Shown piece by piece: positions 42,075 to 52,334 of a stretch of 64,000 bases of DNA. The stretch spans positions 124,001 through 188,000 of the forward strand of contig CBDCHP010000011.1 in NCBI GenBank assembly GCA_965217265.1. The letters are read 5' to 3'. The stretch's first letter is position 1. Each line of letters opens with the position of its first letter. This DNA comes from JAGRGG01 sp965217265. Its GTDB lineage: Bacteria > Pseudomonadota > Alphaproteobacteria > Geminicoccales > Geminicoccaceae. The notes below the pieces were generated by a model. The model was not told the origin of the DNA. It did no database searches and saw nothing but the letters and a program-made list of their open reading frames with translations. The position numbers and the translations under genes are program-made.

Positions 42075-43268
42075 ACCCTGACCAACCTCCTCCGCGATGA
42101 TCGTGGCAATCGTGCGGGCGTCGTCCTCGTCGAACGTGAGCGGCAGCCGCAGGTCGAGCGTCTTCGCCAGCACGCGCCGGGTGCGCGGCAGGTCGGGCAG
42201 GTCCTCGACGTAGCGCCAACTGTCGAAGCGGCTGGTGTAGCCCCTGGGCTCCGCCTCGCCGAACCATTTGAGATCGACGCCGCGCGCGGCGCAGCGCCCG
42301 ACGAAGGCGGCGATGTCGGCCTCGTCGAGCCCTTGTGCCCTGAACTGAAACGAGCTGCCGACGAAGGCCTCGTGCGGCGCGCGCGCCGGCACGTCGAGGC
42401 CCTGTACCCCGCGCAAACGCGCGTCGAGCACGGCGTAGAGCCGATTCCAGCGCGCGACGCGCTCGTCCAGGCCGGGCAACTGGGCGCGGATCAGGGCGGC
42501 GCGCAGGTTATCGATCCGTCCGCTGTAGTTCGGCGTCGTCAGCCGCGCCCGCGCGAAGGCGGCCTCGTCCGGCACGGCGCCGTGGCGCCCGTAGAGCATG
42601 TAGGAGCCGGACATGATCGCCGAGCGCGCCGCCGCCTCGGGGTCGTCGGTGGTGATCAGCCCGCCCTCGCCGCCGTTGACGTGCTTGTAGGTCTGGGCGC
42701 TGAAGCAGGCGACGGCACCGAAATTGCCCGAGCGCACGCCCTTCCAGCGGGCGCCCATCGTGTGGGCGCAGTCCTCGATCAGTTTGATGCCGCGTTCGCG
42801 GCAGACGGCCGTCACCCGGTCCATGTCGGCGACGTGGCCGCGCATGTGGGAGAGCATCAAGCAGCGCGCCCCGCTCCTCGCCGCCTTGGCGTCGAGGTCG
42901 TCGGGGTCGATGTGGTTGTCCCTATCGGTCTCGACGAAGACCGGCGCGGCACCGGCGTTGTGGATGGCGCCCGGCACGGGGGCCAGCGTGTAGGCGTTGG
43001 CGAGCACCTTGTCGCCCGGCCGCACGCCGAGCGCGCGCAGGGCCGTTTGCAAGGCGAACCCGCCCGAGGTCACGGCGATGCAGTAGGCGGCCCCTTGGTA
43101 ACGGGCATAGTCGCGCTCCAGCAGCGCCGCCTCGGACTCCTCGCCCGGACCCGTGTTGTAGCGGTGCAGCCTTCCAGAGCGCATGATCTCGACCGCGCGC
43201 GCGATCGCGGCCTCCGGCAGCGGCTCCTGCTGCGTGAACGGCTTGGTAAAAACGGTCTTCCCTGCCAT
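42072..43268 (-). CDS. DegT/DnrJ/EryC1/StrS-family PLP enzyme
   Basis: 398 aa. Fold-type I sugar aminotransferase family: YCIAVTSGGFALQTALRALG (~64-84), CLMLSHMRGHVADMDRV (~140), the PLP Asp region LIEDCAHTMGARWKG (~165-180) and the Lys motif CFSAQTYKHVNGGEGGLITT (~187-207). NYSGRIDNLRAALIRAQL matches the family helix. Aminotransferase or dehydratase for a sugar or related compound; no sugar-nucleotide genes nearby, so the substrate is unknown. Confidence 0.85.
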   Translation of the reverse strand: MAGKTVFTKPFTQQEPLPEAAIARAVEIMRSGRLHRYNTGPGEESEAALLERDYARYQGAAYCIAVTSGGFALQTALRALGVRPGDKVLANAYTLAPVPGAIHNAGAAPVFVETDRDNHIDPDDLDAKAARSGARCLMLSHMRGHVADMDRVTAVCRERGIKLIEDCAHTMGARWKGVRSGNFGAVACFSAQTYKHVNGGEGGLITTDDPEAAARSAIMSGSYMLYGRHGAVPDEAAFARARLTTPNYSGRIDNLRAALIRAQLPGLDERVARWNRLYAVLDARLRGVQGLDVPARAPHEAFVGSSFQFRAQGLDEADIAAFVGRCAARGVDLKWFGEAEPRGYTSRFDSWRYVEDLPDLPRTRRVLAKTLDLRLPLTFDEDDARTIATIIAEEVGQG

Positions 43269-43344
43269 CGCGTCACTCCCAGAGCCGGCTTATCATCCGC
43301 CCATGTTCTAGAACCGGCCACAACATCAAAGCCAGCCCCAACCC

Positions 43345-43399
43345 AACTCGCAAAAAAGAGAAAAGAAAGGCCGCGCGCCCAGCGCACGCGTCAGCGTTC
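43345..43399. repeat. Half copy of the palindromic element
   Basis: Only the right arm: AACTCGCAAAAAAGAGAAAAG, GGCCGCGCGCCC and AGCGCACGCG, then TCAGCGTTC. Provides the stop of cueR (TCA at 43391-43393). Confidence 0.75.
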
Positions 43400-43789
43400 A
43401 TCCTCCCCCGCGATCCCATCCAGGATCGGGCAGTCGGGCCGCTCGTCGCCGGAGCAACGGCGGGCGAGGTCGGCGAGCGTCGCCGCCATCGCTTCGAGGT
43501 CGCGGATGCGCGCCTCGACCTCCGCGATGCGGCGCAGGGCCAGCGCCTTGACCTGGGCGCTGGTGCGACTCCGGTCGTCGTAGAGGCCGAGCAGTTCGCG
43601 GCACGCCTCGACGGCAAAGCCGAGCCGCCGGGCGCGGGCGACGAAGGCGAGGCGGTGCACGTCCTTATCGGTGTAGTCGCGGTAGTTGCTGCCCGTGCGC
43701 CCGGAAGGCCGCGCAAGGCCGATCGCGTCGTAGTAGCGCACGGTCTTGGCGCTCAAGCCCGAGGCCCGCGCGGCCTCACCGATGTTCAT
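43391..43789 (-). CDS. cueR: CueR-like copper-responsive MerR regulator
   Basis: 132 aa. MerR N-terminus MNIGEAARASGLSAKTVRYY and FVARARRLGFAVEACREL, then dimerisation helix and the metal loop CSGDERPDC with cysteines exactly at residues 112 and 120, spacing C-x7-C as in CueR, plus PI. No copA, chaperone or oxidase gene is in the window, so it is an orphan. A promoter with a 19-bp spacer just upstream fits autoregulation. Confidence 0.9.
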   Translation of the reverse strand: MNIGEAARASGLSAKTVRYYDAIGLARPSGRTGSNYRDYTDKDVHRLAFVARARRLGFAVEACRELLGLYDDRSRTSAQVKALALRRIAEVEARIRDLEAMAATLADLARRCSGDERPDCPILDGIAGEDER

Positions 43790-43823
43790 CGTAACGCCTT
43801 TGGCTTAGGAGGATTCATCCGAC

Positions 43824-43854
43824 CAGATAAGGCTTCCCACCATGGGAAGGTCAA
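43824..43854 (-). promoter_or_regulatory. CueR-type promoter/operator
   Basis: On the minus strand: -35 TTGACC (43854-43849), 19-bp spacer holding the palindrome CTTCCCA-TGG-TGGGAAG, then -10 TATCTG (43829-43824), 35 bp before cueR. The overlong spacer and the ACCTTCCC/GGGAAG arms match copper-MerR promoters. Confidence 0.85.
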
Positions 43855-43953
43855 GCCCCCTTGTGACGGGGTGGCACCTCGGTTTGAACTGCGTGACGAA
43901 GATGCGCCGTGTGCGGACAACACGGCATCGGCATCAAATGACTGGTTCGTTCG

Positions 43954-45207
43954 CTAACGCAGGCGCTTGGAAGGCTCGAACTCTTTGGTGTCGAACCGCT
44001 CCACCCATTTGCGGGTGCGATCGGCGTCGCGGGCGCCGTACGCCTGCACGGCGTTTTCGATGTCCTGAAAGTCTTCCGCGTCACGGTCTTGCGACAAGGC
44101 AGTCAGCCGCATTGTGTACCAAGCCGTGATCCCACCCTCGGGAGGGGACACGAATCTCGGAAACGCCGGGTCCGTCGCGGGATCCGCCCGCCATCTTCGC
44201 GCAAGCGACGGATCCAACACAAGCGCGCGGGCGAGACCGACGACATCCGCGGCGCCGCTTGCCAGCGCATCGACCGCCTGCTCGCGCGTCTTGAAACCAC
44301 CCGTCACCATCAACGGCTTGTTCGTGTGCCGCCGCGCCCGTCGCGCAAACTCGACGAAGTATGGCCCCCGGCTTGAACCGTCCGAGGCCGATTTCGCGCC
44401 CGGAAAATACGTGCCGCCACTGATGTCGAGAAGGTCGATCCCCGTCTGGTCCAACGCCGAGATTACCTTGAGGGCACCGTCGTTCTCGAACCCGCCTTCG
44501 AGCTGGTCCGTCGCGTTCAATTTCACGGCGATCGGAAAATCCGGCCCGACGGCGTCTCGGACCGCATCGACTACCTCAAGCAGCAGGCGCATCCGCGCCG
44601 CGTCGGACCCGCCATAGTCATCGTCGCGTTGATTGAACAACGGCGAGAGAAACTGGCTCAGCAAGAACCCGTGCGCGGCGTGGATCTGAACCCCGCCGAA
44701 GCCGAGGCTCTTTGCCGTGCGCGCCGTTCGGGCAAACTCCAGGGGAAGCCCGCGGATCGCGTCGCGCGTGAAAGCGGCGCAGGTCAGGCCCGGAATATCA
44801 ATCGCACTCGGCCCTTTTGGATGGCTGATCGGGGAATAGGCCATCGCACCGGCGTGGCCGAGTTGAAGCCAAAGCCCCGTCCCGTTCATAGAACCCCGTC
44901 GGGCGAGTTCTTCGAACCCGGCCGCGTTCGAAGCCGGCCCGAGCACGAGATTGCCGGGCTTCTCGGCAAAGCAAGGACTGCCCTGAACCTCGCCGACGAT
45001 GGACACGGCCAGTCCGCCCTCGGCCCATCGTTCGTAGAGCCGGATCTGGCCCGCCGTCGGATTGCCGCATCCGTCGCCGAGCGAATCCGACATCGCGGAC
45101 TTGGCGATCCGGTTTTTCAAAACGACGCCGCACGGGAGTTCCAAAGGCCGAAACAGAATATCCCAAGGATGATGCATATGGCTTTGGTGTCCCGGTTCAG
45201 CCGGCAT
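43954..45207 (-). CDS. NADH:flavin oxidoreductase (old yellow enzyme family)
   Basis: 417 aa from 45207; an internal ATG at 45177 (MHHPWDILFRPLELP) is an alternative and would free the coding region from the repeat, which abuts the first ATG. FMN-binding TIM barrel: FRPLELPCGVVLKNRIAKSA, LWLQLGHAGAMAYSP (~112), GVQIHAAHGFLLSQFLSPLF (~170-190), RDDDYGGSDAARMRLLLE, IAVKLNATDQLEGG and LMVTGGFKTREQAVDALASG (~305-325). Reduces activated alkenes or a related substrate. Looks less GC-biased than its neighbours by eye. Function beyond family unknown. Confidence 0.87.
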   Translation of the reverse strand: MPAEPGHQSHMHHPWDILFRPLELPCGVVLKNRIAKSAMSDSLGDGCGNPTAGQIRLYERWAEGGLAVSIVGEVQGSPCFAEKPGNLVLGPASNAAGFEELARRGSMNGTGLWLQLGHAGAMAYSPISHPKGPSAIDIPGLTCAAFTRDAIRGLPLEFARTARTAKSLGFGGVQIHAAHGFLLSQFLSPLFNQRDDDYGGSDAARMRLLLEVVDAVRDAVGPDFPIAVKLNATDQLEGGFENDGALKVISALDQTGIDLLDISGGTYFPGAKSASDGSSRGPYFVEFARRARRHTNKPLMVTGGFKTREQAVDALASGAADVVGLARALVLDPSLARRWRADPATDPAFPRFVSPPEGGITAWYTMRLTALSQDRDAEDFQDIENAVQAYGARDADRTRKWVERFDTKEFEPSKRLR

Positions 45208-45342
45208 GAACGCTTCGCGTGCGCTCGCCGCGTTTTTTTGCCAGTGTTAACGCAGGAGGCTGGCCACGACGCCGAGGGCCAGCCTCGGACAACGATAAAA
45301 AGAGAAAGAGAAGACCGCGCGTCAGCGCACGCGAAGCGTTCA
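45208..45342. repeat. Palindromic element, full copy
   Basis: GAACGCTTCGCGTGCGCTCG, T run, core GCCAGTGTTAACGCAGGAGG and GCCGAGGGCCAGCCTCGGAC, purine tract, right arm GCGCGTCAGCGCACGCGAAG + CGTTC. Ends with the SDR stop (TCA 45340-45342); the left end directly abuts the OYE ATG. Confidence 0.85.
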
Positions 45343-46035
45343 ATCCTTCTGCCCGCCGCGCAAGAGCCCAACCACCCCCCCCGCCGCCGCGTCCGGTCCC
45401 GGCGGGGGGTCGTGGCGGCGGCCGGGGTAGCGGGTGCGCCACAGGCCGGTGTGCATCGGGCCGGGGTCGAGGAGGTGGACGCGCACGCCGAACTTGGCGG
45501 TCTCGGCGGCGTAGGAGCCGACGATCGCTTCGAGCGCCGCCTTGGCCGCCGTGTAGGCGGCGATGTAGCCCTGTCCCAGCGGGGCGTCGGCGTCCTTGAA
45601 GAAGACGGCGTCGCCGCCCTCGCCCGCGCGCAGGACCGGGTCGACGCTACGGATCAGGCGCTGCGCCGCGAGCGCCCCGACCTCGATCGTCCGGGCCAGC
45701 GCCTTCGGGTCCAACTGCCACGTCGGCGTCGCGGGGCCGGGCTCGGCGGCGGCGTAGACGATGGCGTCGAGGCGGCCGAAGCGGTGGTAGAGCGTCGGGC
45801 CGACCCGATCGACGGCGTCGCCGTCGGCGAGGTCGAGCGGCAGGAGGGTGAGGCTTTCCGCCCCCTCGGCCCTCGCCGCGTCGTCGAGTTCGGTGAGCCC
45901 GGCCCTGGTCCGGGCCAGCGCCACCACCTTGGCACCCCCGATCGCCGCCGCCTTGGCCACGGCCCGGCCGAGGCCGCGCGAGGCGCCGGCGACGAGGACG
46001 ACGCGGCCGTCGAGGTTCCCCCCGGCGCGGGGCAT
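45340..46035 (-). CDS. Short-chain dehydrogenase (follows purF)
   Basis: 231 aa, start overlapping the purF stop (TGATG). Classical SDR: LVAGASRGLGRAVAKAAAIG (~15-34), the NAG-like IVYAAAEPG, YTAAKAALEAIVGSYAAETA with Tyr/Lys (~160-180), and DPGPMHTGLW. Substrate unknown. The radA-cvpA-purF-SDR order is a conserved alphaproteobacterial neighbourhood, suggesting a housekeeping role. Confidence 0.85.
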   Translation of the reverse strand: MPRAGGNLDGRVVLVAGASRGLGRAVAKAAAIGGAKVVALARTRAGLTELDDAARAEGAESLTLLPLDLADGDAVDRVGPTLYHRFGRLDAIVYAAAEPGPATPTWQLDPKALARTIEVGALAAQRLIRSVDPVLRAGEGGDAVFFKDADAPLGQGYIAAYTAAKAALEAIVGSYAAETAKFGVRVHLLDPGPMHTGLWRTRYPGRRHDPPPGPDAAAGGVVGLLRGGQKD

Positions 46036-47489
46036 CAAACGCCGTTCTCGGCGAGGCTGGTGAGGGCGGCGCGCGGCCCTTCCTCGGCGTCGAGCAGCCG
46101 GGTCGGGTAGTCGCCGGTGAAGCAGGCGTCGCAGTAGGTGCGGGCCTCGCCCCCGCGCTCACGACTGCCGGCGGCGCGGTAGAGGCCGTCGATCGAGAGG
46201 AAGTCGAGGCTGTCGGCGCCGATGAGGCGCGTCATCTCGTCCAGGCTGTGCGTCGCCGCCAGGAGCTTGTCGCGCTCGGGCGTGTCGACGCCGTAGAAGC
46301 ACGAATGCGTCGTCGGCGGGCTGGCGATGCGCATGTGGACCTCCTTGGCACCGGCGGCGCGGACCATCGCCACGATCTTGGTCGAGGTCGTCCCGCGCAC
46401 GATGCTGTCGTCGACCAGGACGACGCGCTTGCCCTCCAGCATCGCCCGGTTGGCGTTGTGCTTGAGGCGCACGCCTAGGTGGCGGATGTTGTCGGAGGGC
46501 TCGATGAAGGTGCGGCCGACGTAGTGATTGCGGATGATGCCGAGCTCGAACGGTACGCCCGACGCCTGGGCGTAGCCGATCGCGGCCGGCACGCCCGAAT
46601 CCGGCACCGGCACGACGAGATCGGCCGCGGCCGGGGCCTCGCGCGCCAACTCCTCGCCGATGCGCTTTCGCACCTCGTAGACCCCCTTGCCGTCGAGGCG
46701 GCTGTCGGGCCGGGCGAAGTAGACGTATTCGAAGATGCAAAAGCGGCGCGGCCGCTCGCGAAACGGCCGGCGCGAGCGCACGCCGTCCTTGTCGATCACC
46801 ACCATCTCGCCGGGCTCGACGTCGCGGACGGCCTCGGCGCCCAAGATGTCGAGGGCGCAGGTCTCGGACGCCAGGACGTGCGCCTCGCCGAGGCGGCCGA
46901 GGACCAGCGGGCGCACGCCCAACGGGTCGCGCACGCCGATCACGGCGTCGTCCATCAAGGCGACCATCGACCACGCCCCTTCGAGCCGGTTCAGGGCGTC
47001 GACGAGGCGGTCCTCGATGTCGCGCGCCATCGAGCCGGCGAGGAGGTGGACGACGACCTCGGTGTCGGTGGTCGACTGGAACAAGGCGCCCCGCTGCGCC
47101 AGTTCGCGCCGAAGCCCGAGCGCGTTGGTCAGGTTGCCGTTGTGGGCGATGGCGACGCCGCCGACGGCGAGGTCGGCGAACAAGGGCTGGACGTTCCTGA
47201 GCATCCCGGCCCCGGTCGTCGCGTAGCGGACGTGGCCGATCGCGGCGTGGCCCGCGATGCCGGCGAGTGCAGCCGGGTCGCTGAAGCTGTCGCCGACGAG
47301 GCCGGTCGCCTTCTTGGCGTGGAAGTGGGCGCCGTCGAAGGTGACGATGCCGGCCGCCTCCTGCCCGCGGTGCTGAAGGGCGTGCAGGCCCAGCACGCTG
47401 TGCGCGGCGGCGTCGGGGTGGCCGTGGATCGCGAACACGCCGCACTCCTCGCGCGGCTTGTCGTCGTCGTTGAAATCGTGGCGGGTCAG
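46035..47489 (-). CDS. purF: Amidophosphoribosyltransferase
   Basis: 484 aa. First step of purine synthesis: transfers ammonia from glutamine to PRPP. N-terminal nucleophile Cys is at residue 16 in EECGVFAIHGHPDAA; HRGQEAAGIVTFDG and IGHVRYATTG follow; the PRPP-binding site VVLVDDSIVRGTTSTKIV is at ~355-372. No ATG, GTG or TTG precedes the Cys in a sensible place; the best start is CTG at 47489, 6 bp after GAGGAG and overlapping the cvpA stop (CTGA). Cys propeptide processing is expected as in other PurF. Confidence 0.92.
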   Translation of the reverse strand: MTRHDFNDDDKPREECGVFAIHGHPDAAAHSVLGLHALQHRGQEAAGIVTFDGAHFHAKKATGLVGDSFSDPAALAGIAGHAAIGHVRYATTGAGMLRNVQPLFADLAVGGVAIAHNGNLTNALGLRRELAQRGALFQSTTDTEVVVHLLAGSMARDIEDRLVDALNRLEGAWSMVALMDDAVIGVRDPLGVRPLVLGRLGEAHVLASETCALDILGAEAVRDVEPGEMVVIDKDGVRSRRPFRERPRRFCIFEYVYFARPDSRLDGKGVYEVRKRIGEELAREAPAAADLVVPVPDSGVPAAIGYAQASGVPFELGIIRNHYVGRTFIEPSDNIRHLGVRLKHNANRAMLEGKRVVLVDDSIVRGTTSTKIVAMVRAAGAKEVHMRIASPPTTHSCFYGVDTPERDKLLAATHSLDEMTRLIGADSLDFLSIDGLYRAAGSRERGGEARTYCDACFTGDYPTRLLDAEEGPRAALTSLAENGV

Positions 47490-48097
47490 CGGGTGTTCTC
47501 CTCGATCGGACGATCGACGGTTCGCGTCGCCTCGTCGATGTCGCCCTGTCGCAGCCGCTCGGCCCTGGCCCCGGCCTCGCGGGCGATCGTCTCCGACTGG
47601 GCGCGAAAATCGTCCGGCAGGTAGGCGGCGAGATGGTCGGCCCCGTCCTCGATCGCCGGCAGCAAGGCGGCGTCCTGCACCCAGGACGGGTAGGCGCGCG
47701 GCGGGATCACGGCCGAGGCGACGAGGTAGCCGGCGACGACGATGAAGGCGCCGCGCGCGAGGCCGAAGACGAAGCCGAGGCCCCGGTCCAGGGGCGTGAA
47801 GACGCCGCTGACCCCGCCGGCGACGACGCGGACCAGGATCTTTAGAAGCGTCAGCGGGACGAGGAAGACGACGAGCGCCGTGCCGAGGTCGGCGAGCAGC
47901 GGGTGCTGCAGCTTGGAGGCGACGTAGGGGTGGACGGCGTCGTAGCTGAGCCAAGCGATGACGAAGGCGACGACCCAGGTGAGGATGCCCAGGCCCTCGC
48001 GCACCACGCCGCGGCTCATCGCCAGCAGCGCCGAGAGCCCGACCAGGACCAGGACCGCCAGATCGAACAGGGTGCCGTTGTCGAAGATGTCCGCCAC
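47486..48097 (-). CDS. cvpA: CvpA family membrane protein
   Basis: 203 aa, four N-terminal helices, LAVLVLVGLSALLAMSRGVV, GILTWVVAFVIAWLSYDAVH typical of CvpA, then AYPSWVQDAALLPAIEDGA and a charged cytoplasmic tail ending EENTR. Often between radA and purF. CvpA supports envelope integrity in proteobacteria and was named for colicin V production. Confidence 0.88.
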   Translation of the reverse strand: MADIFDNGTLFDLAVLVLVGLSALLAMSRGVVREGLGILTWVVAFVIAWLSYDAVHPYVASKLQHPLLADLGTALVVFLVPLTLLKILVRVVAGGVSGVFTPLDRGLGFVFGLARGAFIVVAGYLVASAVIPPRAYPSWVQDAALLPAIEDGADHLAAYLPDDFRAQSETIAREAGARAERLRQGDIDEATRTVDRPIEENTR

Positions 48098-49495
<1,398 letters not shown>

Positions 49496-49597
49496 ACCGT
49501 CTCGCTCGAAGTCCTGTTGCCAGAGGCGCCGGCACGACCTATTCGGCTCCGGGGCCGCACCCACGCCCCGCTTATATAGCAACGCGAGGACGCCAAC

Positions 49598-50368
49598 ATG
49601 ACCCCCACCCGATCACGTCGCGCGCTGTTCTGCGTCCTCGTCACGACCTTCGGCCTCTGGCTCGCACCCGCGCTCGCGCGGGCGGAGGGCGTGCTGGTCT
49701 TCGGCGCCGCCAGCCTCGCCGATGCCCTCGACGCCGCGATCGAGGCCTCGGGCGTCGGGGCGAAGGGATCTTACGCCTCCAGCTCGACGCTCGCCCGCCA
49801 GATCGCCCAGGGCGCCCCCGCCGACTTGTTCATCTCGGCCAATCCTGAGTGGATGGACTGGCTGCAGATGCGGGGCCTGATCGAGCCGACCTCCAGGCGC
49901 GACCTGCTCGGCAACGAACTCGTCCTCGTCGCGACCGAGGGCAGGCCGCTGGCGCGAATCGCCCTGCCGGTGGGCATCGCCGCCGTTCTGGGCGACGACG
50001 GCCGGCTCGCGGTCGGCGACCCGGACCACGTCCCGGCCGGCATCTACGCCAAGGAGGCGCTGACCTACTACGGCCTCTGGGCGGAACTCCGCCCCCGCCT
50101 CGCCCGGGCCGACAACGTGCGCGGTGCCTTGCGCCTCGTCGAGACCGGCCAATCCCCCTTAGGCATCGTCTACGCCAGCGACGCGCTCGCGAGCGACGGC
50201 GCCTACGCGGTGGCGACGTTCGCGCCCGAGAGCCACGAGCATATCGTCTACCCGATCGCCCTCACGCGCGAGCACGGGCCCGAGGCCGAGAAGCTGCTCA
50301 GGTTCCTCAAAACGCGCGAGGCGGGGGCGATCTTCGAGCGCTACGGCTTCGAGCCGTTGCTGCCTTAA
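49598..50368 (+). CDS. modA: Molybdate ABC transporter binding protein
   Basis: 256 aa. Signal peptide to ARAEG, then VFGAASLADALDAAIEASGV with the typical ASL oxyanion-binding loop, SYASSSTLARQIAQGAPADL (~55-75) and NPEWMDWL, ALTYYGLWAELRPRLARADN (~150-170) and GIVYASDALA. Binds molybdate/tungstate. Divergent from radA with 102 bp between; CTTATATAG 26 bp upstream could be the -10 or half of a ModE site. Confidence 0.9.
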   Translation: MTPTRSRRALFCVLVTTFGLWLAPALARAEGVLVFGAASLADALDAAIEASGVGAKGSYASSSTLARQIAQGAPADLFISANPEWMDWLQMRGLIEPTSRRDLLGNELVLVATEGRPLARIALPVGIAAVLGDDGRLAVGDPDHVPAGIYAKEALTYYGLWAELRPRLARADNVRGALRLVETGQSPLGIVYASDALASDGAYAVATFAPESHEHIVYPIALTREHGPEAEKLLRFLKTREAGAIFERYGFEPLLP

Positions 50369-50373
50369 GCGCC

Positions 50374-51066
50374 ATGTGGCCGACGCCGGACGAGACCGAG
50401 GCACTCCTTTTGTCGCTCAAGGTGGCGGCGTGGTGCGTGGCCCTCGGCCTCCCCCTCTCGCTCGGCGTCGCCTACCTGCTCGCCCGCCGCCGCTTCGTCG
50501 GCCACGGCCTGCTCAACGCCCTCGTCCACGCCCCGCTCGTCCTGCCGCCGGTCGTGACCGGCTACCTCCTCCTGCTCGCGTTCGGCAGCAAGGCGCCGCT
50601 CGGGCGCTTCTTGGAGGAGACGCTCGGCCTCGTCCTCGCCTTTCGCTGGACGGGCGCCGTGCTGGCCGCGCTCGTCATGGCGCTGCCCTTGATGGTCCGC
50701 CCGATCCGGCTCGCGATCGAGGGCGTCGATCGGCGGCTGGAGGCGGCGGCGTCGACGCTCGGCGCCTCGAACGCGCGCATCTTCCTGACGATCACCCTGC
50801 CGCTGGCGCTGCCCGGCCTCGCCGCCGCCGCCGTCATGGGCTTTGCCCGCGCCTTGGGCGAGTTCGGCGCCACGATCACCTTCGTCGCCAACATCCCCGG
50901 CGAGACGCGCACGCTGCCGCTCGCGATCTACACGGCGATCCAGGTGCCGGGCGGCGACGCGGCGGCGACGCGGCTCACCGTGATCGCCGTCCTGGTCTCG
51001 GTGTGCGCGCTTATCGCCTCCGAGGCCTGGAGCCGCCGCCTCGCCCGCCGGCTCGGCCTCTCTTGA
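50374..51066 (+). CDS. modB: Molybdate ABC transporter permease
   Basis: 230 aa, five to six helices, with the inner-membrane EAA loop EAAASTLGASNARIFLTITL (~125-145) and LPLALPGLAAAAVMGFARALG. GEFGATITFVANIPG is a ModB mark. Starts 5 bp after modA. Confidence 0.9.
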   Translation: MWPTPDETEALLLSLKVAAWCVALGLPLSLGVAYLLARRRFVGHGLLNALVHAPLVLPPVVTGYLLLLAFGSKAPLGRFLEETLGLVLAFRWTGAVLAALVMALPLMVRPIRLAIEGVDRRLEAAASTLGASNARIFLTITLPLALPGLAAAAVMGFARALGEFGATITFVANIPGETRTLPLAIYTAIQVPGGDAAATRLTVIAVLVSVCALIASEAWSRRLARRLGLS

Positions 51067-51079
51067 GCGGATACGGGGC

Positions 51080-52171
51080 TTGATCGAGGTCGAGGTCGAG
51101 GGCGGTGCGGGCGACTTTCGCCTCGACGTCGCCTTTCAGACGCGAAACGGCGTCACCGCGGTCTACGGCCACAGCGGCGCCGGCAAGACGACGCTGGTCG
51201 CGATGATCGCCGGCCTGATCCGGCCGAGGCGCGGCCGGATCGCGCTCGACGGCCGCACGCTCTTCGACGCCAAGGCCGGCGTCGACCTGCCCGCAAGCCG
51301 CCGCCGCATCGGCTACGTCTTTCAAGAAGCGCGCCTGTTCCCGCACCTGAGCGTCGACGCCAACCTCCTCTACGGCGCCAAGCTCTCGCCCGAGCCGCCG
51401 AGCACGGCGCGGGTAGCCGAGGTGGTCGATCTCCTCGGCATCGCGCATCTCCGCCGCCGCCGCCCGCGCACGCTCTCGGGCGGCGAGGCGCAGCGGGTCG
51501 CGATCGGCCGGGCGCTGCTCGCCAACCCCAAGGCGCTGATCCTGGACGAGCCCCTGGCCTCGCTCGACGCCGCCCGCAAGCGCGAGATCCTGCCCTACCT
51601 GGAGCGCCTGCGCGCCGAGAAGGGCTTGCCGATCCTCTACGTCAGCCACGCCCTCGACGAGGTCGCCCGCCTCGCCTCCGACATGGTCCTGCTCAGCGAC
51701 GGCCGGCTGATGGCGGCCGGGCCGATCGAGACCGTCCTCGCCCGCTTGGATCTGCGCCCCCTCACCGGCCGCTTCCAGGCCGGTGCGCTGATCGAGGGCG
51801 TCGTCGCGGCCCACGACGCGGCCGACGGCTTGAGCGAGGTCGCGGTCGGCGGCCAGCGACTCGTGGCACCTTTGATCAACGCCGGGGTCGGCGCCCCCGT
51901 CCGCCTGCGCGTCCGCGCCCGCGACGTGGCACTCGCCCTCCGCCCGCCCGAAGATTGCAGCATCCAGAACGTCTTGCGCGGCACGATCACCGCCCAGAAC
52001 CCCGTCCCCCCCGGCATCGTCGAGTTCAACCTCGACGTCGAGGGCCAGGCCCTCTCCGCCCGCATCACCGCCAGGAGCGCGCGAACGCTGGGGCTGAAGG
52101 CGGGCACGACGGCCTACGCCCTGATCAAGTCGATCGCGCTGGATAGGGGGTCGGTGGCGGGGGGTGGTTGA
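51080..52171 (+). CDS. modC: Molybdate ABC transporter ATP-binding protein
   Basis: 363 aa from TTG at 51080. Walker A GHSGAGKTTLVAMIAGL (~30-46), Q-loop FQEARLFPHLS, signature LSGGEAQRVAIGRALLANPK (~131-150), Walker B LILDEPLASLD, H-loop YVSHALDEV; C-terminal TOBE (Mop-like) domain from IEGVVAAHDAADG to the end binds regulatory molybdate. Completes modABC for molybdoenzyme cofactor supply. Confidence 0.92.
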   Translation: MIEVEVEGGAGDFRLDVAFQTRNGVTAVYGHSGAGKTTLVAMIAGLIRPRRGRIALDGRTLFDAKAGVDLPASRRRIGYVFQEARLFPHLSVDANLLYGAKLSPEPPSTARVAEVVDLLGIAHLRRRRPRTLSGGEAQRVAIGRALLANPKALILDEPLASLDAARKREILPYLERLRAEKGLPILYVSHALDEVARLASDMVLLSDGRLMAAGPIETVLARLDLRPLTGRFQAGALIEGVVAAHDAADGLSEVAVGGQRLVAPLINAGVGAPVRLRVRARDVALALRPPEDCSIQNVLRGTITAQNPVPPGIVEFNLDVEGQALSARITARSARTLGLKAGTTAYALIKSIALDRGSVAGGG

Positions 52172-52334
52172 CCGCGCGTCGCGCCCGCAGAGATCGGCCA
52201 TATCGACGCCGCAACGCCCGATCTCCTTACTTGTCACGCCGGGTTTGATCGGGCATTCAAGGATGAAGCGCGAGGCGGTTCATGGACACGGCGGCGCGGG
52301 CTTGCTTCTTGGATGCGGTGCGGACGTATTTCCC

